64,000 bases of DNA from Motiliproteus sp. MSK22-1 (GTDB lineage: Bacteria; Pseudomonadota; Gammaproteobacteria; Pseudomonadales; Balneatricaceae): NCBI RefSeq assembly GCF_001968815.1, contig NZ_MIEQ01000027.1, forward strand, positions 372,001-436,000. The letters run 5' to 3'. The position numbers and the translations under genes are program-made. Shown here piece by piece: positions 38,801-50,800 of this stretch. The notes below the pieces were generated by a model. That model was given only the letters and a program-made list of their open reading frames with translations, did not search any database and was not told where the DNA came from. Numbering within the stretch: position 1 is the first letter of the stretch; the number at the start of each line of letters is the position of its first letter.

Positions 38801-41800
38801 GGGAGTGGTTGGTCGAATACTCTTATCGTTTCTAACAGGGGGGTTGAGTCCGCTGTTGTTACTTCATCACCCATAGAAAATATAAACACCTCTTACACCT
38901 TTCCAACTCCTCTGGCCGATGATACCTGGGTATTTGCAGTGCTACGCTATGAGTCGGGATCCGGAATTGATATAAGTTATAACGATCAATACAGCATAAG
39001 GACGGTGTCATCAAATAACACTGGACTGAGGTCTTCATCTGATGGCTTTTTACTGGGAGGAGATCGTGATAATACTTTCGTAGAAAGCAGGCAAGATCAA
39101 ATTAGATTTTTTAATCGCTATCTAACCGATGCAGAACTGAGTTCCTTATACCGTGAAGGTTCTTCATTAGCTGCACAATACAAGGTTCCTAATAATGATG
39201 TTGTTGGTGCTATTTCAGATCCCTCAGATTATTTATATGATTCGATCAGAGGATATTATAAGGAAAATAATACTTGGGATGATTACGAAGTAGTTATCAT
39301 ACCTGACATAAATAAAGTGAAATCAATAAGTGCGAATTTTACTGAATATTACGATTCACCTAGAAGTTCTCTTGGACAAAATGTTCTTAAAATAATTTTG
39401 TCAGACTCTTCTGTTATAAATTTGGGAACTATAGATTCTCATGAGCATGGCCCTACAGGTCAAACAATTTATAAAGGTGATGATGGTCTGGAGTTTTTGG
39501 TTACTAGAAACGTTATTAATGAAACATATACGTATACGATTCCTGATGGGTTAAGTGTTACAGAAGTTCAGATAGTTTCTAATACCTATCAATCGTACCC
39601 TGGATCGGTTAGAGGTATTAAAGATATAACAGCCAACTACTTATCAAATATTCTAGATACTAATCATCCCCATCTGGTCGCAATGTATACTGGCGATAAT
39701 GTAATTGATTCTACACTTGTCGATGAGTCGATTCATGGACATGACGGGACCGTATCAAATATAACCCAGACTACCGGTGTTTCGGGTAACGGATTGTCAT
39801 TTAATGGTATATCGAGTCTAATCGATCTTGATGGCCCGGGGGGGCTAATAAACTTAGGAGATGGCAATGACTTCGCTATGTCCGGTTTTATTCGTCCTAG
39901 ATTTAGTGAAGGTGTTTATCCAAAAATAATCTCAGCACGAGGAAATTCAAATAATCAGCGTTATGAAGTAAATATTTCGCCAACAGGTGAACTGGCTTAC
40001 GATGCCTTTATCCCTGCTGGCGGAGCCGCACGATCTTCTATTTTATTGCAAGAAAATCAATGGCAATTCTTTGCAGTTTCCTACGATGCCAGTGAAAATT
40101 TAGTCACTGTCCGTATTGATGATCAAGAAGAACAAATCCCTTACACCGAAACCTATGATGGTGGCGCACCGAGTGTTGTGCATATAGGCGCAACCGATGT
40201 GGGAACTTCCCTTACAAACCACCTAAATGCAGATTTAGACAACCTCAGAATATTTGATACTGCTTTATCCAGCGCTGATATGGATGATCTTCAAGCTGAA
40301 ATTTCTATTGATAATTTGCCAGCCCCTAAAGTAACTAATATCACCACCGGTGCTGGTTTAATCAGTGACCTGGTTGTCGAGTTTAATACCCCTATCGACG
40401 AAGCCACCTTCAACCCTGAAGATGTGACGCTAGTAGGTGATAATTCTGGTCCAGTTACAATCTCGCGCATTGAAGTGATCAATAGCCAGAGTTTCCGTGT
40501 CATTTTTGAGTCTCCCCTTGTCGAAGACAATTACAGCATCCAAATTGGTCCCAATATTACCGGGACCAGCGGTAAAGAAATGGATCAGGACGAGAGCAAC
40601 GGGGAGGCAAATGACGTATTTCAGGGGCAATTGAATATTGCAGCACCTCAACAAATACCGACAGACAATCTTGCCGTTTATTTGGACTTTGCCGATATCT
40701 CCGGTACTTCATTACCAGATACCGCACCGGGGGCTAGTGGTATATACGATGGCATCGTAGTTGGTTCTGTGACTAAAACAGTCATGCAAGCAGGTGTCGC
40801 CGCTAACTTCGATAAAGCAAACCAGGAGCGAGTAGATCTCCCACCATTACCCGGACAGGACGGTGACCTAACCATATCATTTCATATCAACTTGACAGCT
40901 GGTAATACAAATGCTCTCGCTATATTGCTTTCGAGTAGGATAAAAAGTGACATTGATGCGCCGATGGTTATTGCCATTGATGATAGATCCAGTCGGTCGC
41001 GAACTAAAAGTTTAGTTGTAACATTAGGTTCTAGCGGAGATAGCGTTTCTTACTTGGTTGTAGACGAGGCTATCGAGTGGGGTAGGGATCATCATATTAC
41101 TGTAGTGATTTCGGGCAGTTCCGTCAAAATATTTGTAGACGGTATCGAAAAAGCGTCTGGGGTTCATTCGGGTACTCGTTACAGCAACTCGGCACCGACG
41201 CGGCTGATGGGGAAGTATGCGACTAATTATTCGGATTACTACACTGATGGTAGCATGGCTAAGTTCCGTTACTACACGCGAGGACTAACGGAAGACGAGA
41301 TCGTTGCCTTATCAAAAGAAGTATCAAGAATTACAGACCCTGCACATCCAAGTCTAGTTGCGATGTATACCGGCGATAATGTAAATGGGACTACACTTGT
41401 TGATGATTCGGTTAATGAGCTTGACGGCACCATGTCAAATATTACCCAGACGACCGGTGTCTCAGGTAAAGCATTGTTATTCAATGGATCAAATGGCTCG
41501 GTGAATTTGGGAGCTCCATCTAAACTATTAAGCTTGGGAGACAATAATGACTTTGCGATGTCTGGTTTTATTAAGCCAGTTTTTAACGGGGCTTGGGCAA
41601 AACTTGTCGCTGCAAGGGGAAGTTCCACAAATGAAAAATTTGAGATAAATATTTCACCTACAGGACAGGTGGCATACGGAGCCTTCCCTCCTTCTGGTGG
41701 GGCTGCCGCAGCAACTACTAAACTTAAAGATAATGTATGGCAGTTCTTTGCCGTTTCCTACGATGCAAGTGAAGATTTAGTCACTTTTCGGATTGGGGAT

Positions 41801-44800
41801 AAAGAAGAAACAATCCCCTATCTAGAGACCTACAGTGGCGGCGTACCTACCGTTGTACATCTTGGCGCAGCGTTAGTGTCCTCTTCACCGGAATATCACC
41901 TAAACGCAGAACTAGATAACATCAGGATATTTGACACCGCTTTGTCCAGTGCTGATATGACTGATCTTCAGGCTGAAATTTCAATTGATAATTTGCCTGC
42001 CCCTAAAGTAACCCAAATAACCACTGGCGCTGGTTTAATCAGCAACTTGGTTGTCGAGTTTAATACTCCTATCGATGAAGCCACCTTTGAACCTGAAGAT
42101 GTGACTTTAGTGGGTAACAGTTTTGGTTCAGTCACTATCTCGCGTATAGAGGTCATTGATAGTCAGAGTTTCCGCATTATTTTTGATGCCGCCCTTGTTG
42201 AAGATAACTACAGTATCCAAATTGGTCCCAATATTACAGGGACCAATGGTAAAGAAATGGATCAAGACGAGAGTGGTGGGGCAGCGAACGATGTCTTTCA
42301 GCAACAGCTTGATATTGCCCCCCTAACTGGCGGATATTTAATTAATCTGTTCGCTACCTCAGGTTCTACCGATCCAGGTTCCAATGATATAAACCAAACA
42401 TCGGCTGATGGTTGGGAGGATAGCTATGGAGCTACTGCCCAAATTGCAGTAACAAAGGCAACTACCGGAGGTGTTTCTATAAATCACTCTGGAGTGGTGG
42501 ATTGGTTTGATCCAAGTAGGATTCTCTACTTGGATTCCAGAGAGTCAAACTGGGGACCAGATTCTGCGGCCTCTACCATTGATTATCTGGACTCCAATGG
42601 AAATATAGTCTTTTGGACAAAGACCTTCTCCTATGGCCAGTATGGAAGCAACATGTCTTTCGGCACATCGCAGGATCATAGCAATGGAACTAACCGAGGG
42701 CATACTGGGATCTATCCAAAGATCAGGGGAAAGTTAATATTTGATCAGCATGCCAACACTGTCAGCTTTACCAAACATGAGAACGGCTCTGGCGGCAGAG
42801 TTAATAGTTGGGAGCTAACAGATGTCGATGTTAGTTCTATTCGAAAGATTCGTTTGACGGACTCGAGTGTTCAATCGACCTATACAAGTTATGGTAGCGC
42901 ATACGTTAGACTTAAATTGCTGCCAATTGCCCCAAAAGTAACCAAAATAACCACAGACATTGGTTTAATTAGTGATCTGATTGTCGACTTTAATACACCT
43001 ATCGAAGAAGCCTCTTTTGAACCTGAAGATGTAACGCTACTGGGTGACAATTTTGGCCCAGTTACTATCTCGCGTATTGAGGTAATTAATAGTAAGAGTT
43101 TCCGCGTTATTTTTGATGCCCCACTTGTTGAGGATATTTACAGCATTCAAATAGGTCCCAATATCACAGGGACTAATGGTAAAGGCATGGATCAGGATGA
43201 GAGTGGTTGGGTAGCGAATGATGTTTTTTTAGGTCAGATTGAGGTTGTGGCACCTATTTCTCTTACCGATACGTCCCACCCTGATTTATTAGCTTTCTAC
43301 ACAATGGATAATATCGTTGGTACGACGCTTTTCGATGAATCTCCTAATGGTCATGATGCAACGATTGTCGGAGGACCATCTTCCGTCCAGGGTGTTGTTG
43401 ACAATGCCATCTTGTTTAATGGCTTAGATCAGCACGCTACTGTACCGGGCAACAATTTGCTGACGGGGGCATTTACCATTGCAACTTGGGTTAAAGTCAA
43501 AGAAGGAGAAATTGTTCGGATAAACCAGGGACGAGATGGCCACGGGTCGGGATGGTCTGTTGCTTTTACTGTTCACAACAAGGGGGTTTTTGGGAGTATT
43601 GTATCGTCTTCCCCCGTGGCCCAAGTTTCAACTGGTTACTCTTTTCCAGCGGCATTGCCAGATGATACATGGGTGTTCGCTGTGTTCCGTTATGAGCCAG
43701 GGGTCGGTATCGATGTCAGCTATAATGGCCAAAATGGCGTTAGTTCGGAGACGTTTTCAAATACTGGTTTGAGATCATCTAGTTATGGGTTGGTGGTAGG
43801 TGGAAGTGATCATGTCGGCAATCTCGTAAAAGGTAGGCAGGACCAGACCAGACTGTTCAATCGCTATCTTACAGATGCGGAACTTAGCGTTTTACATAAT
43901 GAGGTCACTTTGGACCTTGTTCCCAAAGTAAACCAACTAATCACAGCTCCTGGCTTGATCTCCAATCTAACCGTTGAATTCAATGTCGCTATAGACGCTG
44001 CCACATTTGGTACTGATGATGTATCCATTGACGGCAATATATCGGGTTTGGTGGCGGTTGCCGATGCCGTACCCATAGACGATTTCCGTTTCCGTATCGA
44101 TTTCGCATCACCATTAGCGGAGGATAGTTATAGTGTCCAAATTGGTCCTGAGATTCGTGATACTTATGGTCGAGTGATGGATCAATATGAGAATGGTGGA
44201 TCTGAAAATGATGCCTTCGTAGGGCAGATTGATATAGTACCTCTTGCTCCTCTAACAGATGCCGCACACCCTGATTTATTAGCGTTCTACACAATGGATA
44301 ATATCGTTGGTACGACGCTTTTCGATGAATCTCCTAATGGTCATGATGCAACGATTGTCGGAGGACCATCTTCCGTCCAGGGTGTTGTTGACAATGCCAT
44401 CTTGTTTAATGGCTTAGATCAGCACGCTACTGTACCGGGCAACAATTTGCTGACGGGGGCATTTACCATTGCAACTTGGGTTAAGGTCAAAGAAGGAGAA
44501 ATTGTTCGGATAAACCAGGGACGAGATGGCCACGGATCTGGATGGTCTGTTGCTTTTACTGTTCACAACAAGGGGGTTTTTGGGAGTATTGTATCGTCTT
44601 CCCCCGTGGCCCAAGTTTCAACTGGTTACTCTTTTCCAGCGGCATTGCCAGATGATACATGGGTGTTCGCTGTGTTCCGTTATGAGCCAGGGGTCGGTAT
44701 CGATGTCAGCTATAATAGCCAAAATGGCGTTAGTTCGGAGACGTTTTCAAATACTGGTTTGAGATCATCTAGTTATGGGTTGGTGGTAGGTGGAAGTGAT

Positions 44801-47800
44801 CATGTCGGCAATCTCGTAAAAGGTAGGCAGGACCAGACCAGACTGTTCAATCGCTATTTAACAGATGCGGAGCTCGGCATCCTGCATAATGAGGTCATCT
44901 TAAAGCTTGCCCCCAAAGTAAACCAAATCACCACCGAACCAGGCCTAATCTCCAACCTGACCGTCGAATTCAACGTCGCAATAGATACCAGCACATTTGC
45001 TCCTGACGATGTCATTATCGAAGGAAACAATACGGGTCCGGTCACCATAGCCGATGTCCAGTCTATAGACGGTTACCGTTTCCGAGTCGATTTTTCGGTC
45101 CCACTGGAAGAGGATACATACAGCGTTCAAATAGGTCCGATTATTTTTGGTACCAATGGTCGCGGCATGGATCAGGATGAGGATGGTATTGAACAGGAAG
45201 TAGATGATTACTATCAAACTCAATTCTCTGTAGATGTATCCAAACCTTCTGCGCCCACCGTTAACTTCCCGGTTGTACCGGTAATCAATACCACCAATCA
45301 ACTCAGTGTAGAGATCAGTGGTGATCGCGATGCTGATAGCACCATTTTGATTACTGGTACTGAAAATGTGTCCTTGGAGGTGTCTTTAGGGTCAGACCCC
45401 TGGGTTGTGCAGGTACCTTTGGTTGAAGGATTAAGCACCTTTAATATCGTCTCAGCAGATGCGGCAGGTAACCAATCGGAAGCGGTTCAGTTGCAGTTTA
45501 ATGCGGACTCAATCAAACCGCTGGTAACGGCTGCTTCGCCGGTTGGGTTGAGCAATCAAACGCCAGGGCAATTTACCTTTACCGTTCAGGAAGATGGAAG
45601 TGGTATAGATCTGGTTAATTCCAGTATTGCGGTGACCCGTAATGGGGTGAGTCAGTCCGGAACTCTAACTCAAGAGACGAATCAGGTTATCTTCACTCCG
45701 GCTGTTCAAATGTTGCAAGGTGTGTATCTGATGACCCCGAGCTTGGTCGATCACGCCGGTAACCGTTCAGTCACCACGGAGTATAACTTTACCCTGGATT
45801 ATGAGGCACCAACGCCACTGACCGTCGATGACTATCCGTCGGCCACTTCCATCAATGTCCACACTCTGACAGGTACAAAGGAAGCAGGTACTGGGGTTTG
45901 GATCGATGGTGAGCTTGCAGTGGCGATTTCCGCTGATACAACCTGGTCTTACCAAGTTAATCTGATCGAAGGGGATAACAGCTTTGAGCTACAACCACGA
46001 GACGGCGCTGGTAACCCGGGTGATACTTTATTGGTGCAGATTCGTTACGGCAATACAGCACCCGGTGCCGTGACCTTTGCTGTTGCTGATGAGGGTGATG
46101 GCACAACACTGACGTTGGATTGGCAGGCGTACGATGAAGTCGCTAATGGTAACAATATTGCTGAATACCGTGTTTATACCAGCACTGGATCCTTTACCGA
46201 TGTTGGGGCATTAACGCCGGTAGCAGTAGTCCCCGGAGGGCAGAAACAAGCCACTTTGACCGGACTAAATCGCGCTGAATTGCTTTATCTGGCGGTCGTG
46301 GCCGTGGATAGTCAGGAGTTGTTCCTGTCAGAAGTGACACCGACTACCGCCACCCCTGTGGATATTGTTCCACCGGGTGCGGCGAGTAATTTGCAAGTCA
46401 CGCCTACAGCCACCAGTCTGACTGTCTCCTGGCATGCACCTGCAACCCAAGTCGTTGACTTGAAGGGCTATCGACTGACAGTAGATGACGGTGTGGCACC
46501 TAATACGATTGAAATACTGGCTTCTTCGCTCTCAGATCCTCTAGATCCGGTAATCCATTTACTGGATAGCTTGGCACCTGCAGCATCATTCCAGATCAGT
46601 GTTGTTGCTTACGATGGCGATAATAATGAGTCTCCTGCTGTTAGTCTGGGCGCAGCAACGCTATTGGCAAACCCCGCCAACCCTTCTCTAGTTGAACTCA
46701 GTAGTCAGGTGGAATTGACCTGGGATGTGGTTACGCCCTGGTCTTTACTAAAGGAATACGCCATCTACGTGGAGTCTGCTTCTTTTACTAGCGTAGAAGG
46801 GCTGGAACCGCGATTGAAAGTCGCTAAAGGTGCCAGTGATGGCATCACATTAACCCAGTCGATAGCGGGTTTAGAGAATGGCACGACTTACTATGTCGCC
46901 GTGACGGCGATTAATATCTCCGAGGGTGAAACGCCTGAGGTCACGGCTTTGGCGGCTACGCCAACTTCGGACGCCGATGGGCCCGAAGTCACTACTATCA
47001 GCTACCGTACCAGTGCATTGACCCAAGACATGACCTTGACACCGACGCTAGCCCATAGCGGCAGTGTTGATGTAGTCGCCAGTGACTTATCGGCAATCAG
47101 TCGAGTGGAGTTCTATCTGGCAGATACGCTTTTAGGGACTGATTTTGCCCCAGATGGCAATGACCGTTACAGCCAGGCTTTGGACTTGGTTTCTTTAGAA
47201 GATGCAAACCATACGTTAACCATCAAGCTTTACGATACCTGGGAGAATCATAACGAGCAGAGTTACGACTTTAGTGTTGCCATAGCAGCACCGGCTGCAC
47301 CAGTGTTGGTCACGCCTGCATCCGGTTATCTGACCAACGATGCGACCTTACGAATCGAAGGCACGGCATTGACCGGAACTCAAGTCCAGCTCTATCGTAA
47401 TGATCAACCGGTAGGTAACCCACTAGTGGTTAACAGCCAGGGCCAGTTCAGTCAGATAGTAACCTTGGAAGAGGGTGATAATCACTACACGGCTGCCGCT
47501 GAATTCCCCGAGAGAGGAGGCCTGGGCGCTTTGAGTGGCATCGTTACTGTAACCCTTAACACGGCTATCCCTAACGCTCCCGGTGGTTTTAAAGCGATTT
47601 CCGGTGAGATGGGGCAGGTATTCCTCAGCTGGTCGCCAGTCACCAGTTCCGACCCTGAAAATCAGATCAAGGGCTATCAGCTGTATCGTTCCAGCGCTGC
47701 ATTTAGCGCTATTGATGATCCAGGGGTAGATCCGGTTAACAGTGCGTTGTTAACCAACAACGAATTTGCCGATATGCCGGTACCGGATGGAACATATTAC

Positions 47801-50800
47801 TACCGGGTCGCAACTTCCAACCAGATTGGCACCCCGAGTGCACTTTCTGAGCAAGTAGTTGCCGAGGCTGACAGCGTTGGTCCACGGGCTGAAAGCATTA
47901 CCTATGTATCCTTGGGGAACTACGACGAGGCTAATCAGCGCTTTGGCTTGGGCGGCGTACAGGTTACCGTTCGATTTGATGAGCCACTGCGCAACGACCC
48001 TTACCTGTCTATAGTCCCGGCCGGTGGGTTACCTATCACTCTGGACTTAAGCAAAGATTACAATGATGATCTGCGCTATACCGGCAGCTTCAATATTGAT
48101 AGCAGCACTATTTCCGGTACAGCCTATGCGGTTCTTTCATCGTATGACAATGCTGGTAACCGTGGCACTGAAATTGACGAAGGGGCTACTTTATTGGTGG
48201 ATACCCTTGGGCCTGAAGTCACAAAGCTGGGTCTTAATCCGGTTTCACCCCTGAAAGTTGATGAGAGCAACGGCCTTTGGGTTGAAGTTCTGCTTAACCT
48301 GGCAGACGAAGTTAGCGCGCTAAGCACGCCAACGCTGATCCCAATGGTCGATGGTGTTATTGTGGCGGAATACAGTGCAGGTATTGCCCTAAGCCGCGAT
48401 AGCCAATCAATCCAAGGTACACCGCTTTGGGTCGGTGGCTTCCAGTTGCCAAACAGTGCTGGTCAGGATGGGTCAGGAAACCCTATTGCCGCTAACCTGA
48501 GCTTCCAGTACTCGGCAGTGGATGACCTGGGTAACCAGACCGATAGAATTCAGGGCCAGACCCTGTTCCAACTGTATCAGGGTGACTTGCCTCCGTTGGC
48601 GGCTCCAAGAGCCCTAACAGCGAAGGCGATTAAGGACGGCGGTGTTGAGCTGAACTGGGAAGCGGTCGAAAATGCTGTAGGTTATCTGCTTTACCGCCAA
48701 GCCCCGGGTGAGAACGAACTCAGCCAGTGGCAGTCTCTCAGCACAACATCCTTTACAGATACTACCCATACTGACGGTGACTACGCCTATGCAGTGACCA
48801 GTTTGCGCCGGGAGAATGGTCAGGAAACCATCAGCGCCCTCAGTGATGTGTTGCAGGTTTCTGCTGATCGTACCGCACCGGATGCACCCACTAATACTCA
48901 GTTGGTGTTAAACGGTGCGGGTATAGTCGTGACCTGGGTTGCCCCTGTGCTGGATGCTGAAGGCCAGGTTCAAGACTTGGAAGGGCTGACCTATAACCTC
49001 TATCGTTTACCCTTAGGGGAAGGGGAACAGGCCAGTCAGCAGACCTTGAATGATACAACACCAATACAAACGGGCATCCCCGAACCCATTGCTTTGGATA
49101 GTACCCCTAGCGAAGCAGAACACAGCTACGTATTGACTGCGGTGGATGCAGCTGGCAATGAGTCCAGCCCTGGGCAGACGGTTTACCTTAACTTCGGTTT
49201 GCTGCCGGTCTCTGGTTTGAATGTCACCCTGAATGCAGAAGGTTTCCCTGAGTTAAGCTGGTCTCATCAGGGCGCCGCCATTAAGGGTTATCACATTTAC
49301 TACGATGACGGACAGGAAGGTGAAGCGCAAAACCTGATTCCGTTAACTCAGGCATTGATCCCTCATCAGGGTAATCCAACCACCTTTACTGATAGCGCCT
49401 ATAACGGGGGCGAAACCAGTGATGGTGCCGCCATTCAGCGTCGCTATACCGTTGTTGCGGTGGATGACTTTGATGTGCAAAGTGTTGGCCATAGCTTGGT
49501 ACTTCCGGCCTTAAGTGTGCACTTGGATGAGCCGGAAAACGGTGATCCAGTGATGTACCGGGGTGTGATGAATGAGCTGCGTTTCCGGGTTGAAAATCGT
49601 GGCTCGTTACCGGCAACCTCCCTGATTCTGGAAGCGATTGTTGATGATAACGGCACTCAACGTGTGCATCAGTCCGAACGCTTTGATGTGGAAGGCAGTG
49701 CCATTGCGCCGGTATCGGTTATCGTCGGCGGTTATGAAAAACTGGATGTATACAGCCAGCTGCAATTGCGTATCAAGCAACAGCCTTTCGCCGGTGAAAA
49801 TATCACCATCGGACAAAACAAGGAGGTTGCGGTCGGCGATAAAGCGCTCTTTGCGACCGTCAATCTGGAAGCCTTCACCCGTGGTAGCACGGGGCTGGCC
49901 AGTTTTACACTGGACAATACCAGTGATGTAGACACCGAGGTCGTTCTGGCTCGAAGTAATGGCAACAGTGTTTCTGATGAAGTGCGCTTTATCCTCGAAG
50001 ATCTGGACGGTAACGTACTGGCCGTTCAGGAGGTCCAGCAATTCAGCGGTGGTGTGATTAACGTCAGCAATGGTGCGATGGTGGCCCGTTTGGCTCCTGG
50101 CGAGAGTTTTACCAGTGAACTGTTCCAGATACCCGTTCCGGAAGCATCCCCTGATCAGGTGCTATTGCGTCTGGAAATTGACCACTTCCACTATCAGATT
50201 GGTCGCGGTACCCATGTGGCTATCGAAGGCACTGGCAGTCGTCATCAGGTGCCACTGGCTGATCTGTCTTATAAGGCGAATATTGCCGATATCAGTCCTT
50301 CTTTACTGTACGGGGAGGGCGAGGTCAGCATCACAGGCCAGGCGGTGGACTCTGAAACCGAGGCACCTATGGCCGGTGTTCCCATCTCCCTGGTCACTGA
50401 GGTTCGTGGTTTTGAACAATTGGTCACGGTATTTACCGATGGCTTGGGTAACTTCAGCCACACTTATAACCCGCAGGGTAACAGTGGCACCTATGCAGTC
50501 TCCGCCATCCACCCGGATAGCATTACCCGTCCGGCTCAAGCAGAGTTTGTGGTGCAGAATGCGGTGGTTAGTCCCGGCTCGATCAATATACGTATACCGC
50601 GTAATTACACCCAACCGGTGTCTATTAAAGTTAAATCTGGTTATGCAACCAGCCTCAGCAACGTTCGTCTGAAGCAGATACTGGCCCCGACAGATGATCC
50701 TCAGTCTGAGCCGAGCCTGCCTGCGGGTGTTACGCTAAATACCGGCGTACCTGCCAATATTGCAGCTAACCAGACCGGCTACCTGAATGTGCACTTCAGT

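Larger units (their letters stand above)
34814..45237 (+). repeat. Eight SbsA-like Ig modules in giant gene
   Basis: Modules of about 105 codons run at 34814-35134, 35768-36088, 37514-37834, 40319-40639, 41996-42316, 42929-43246, 43919-44236 and 44909-45237. Each opens with a P(A/V)PKV-like start and GLIS(D/N)L, has a SFRVIFDAPLVEDNYSIQIG-type centre and ends near MDQDE. The first six are very similar to each other; the last two are more diverged (FNVAID in place of FNTPID). They act as regular spacers between LamG domains. Confidence 0.85.

Noticed and set aside
43424-44762. Paired near-identical short frames on both strands (43424-43624/44414-44614 and 43536-43772/44526-44762)
   Set aside because: They are the alternative-frame readings of the duplicated LamG segment, not separate genes.
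34814-45237. Repeats considered as a CRISPR-like array
   Set aside because: Units are about 320-base protein-coding modules in one open frame, not short repeats with unique spacers.
50070-50672. 200-codon plus-strand frame inside the giant gene
   Set aside because: Out-of-frame shadow of the giant coding sequence with Arg/Leu/Trp-rich nonsense composition.
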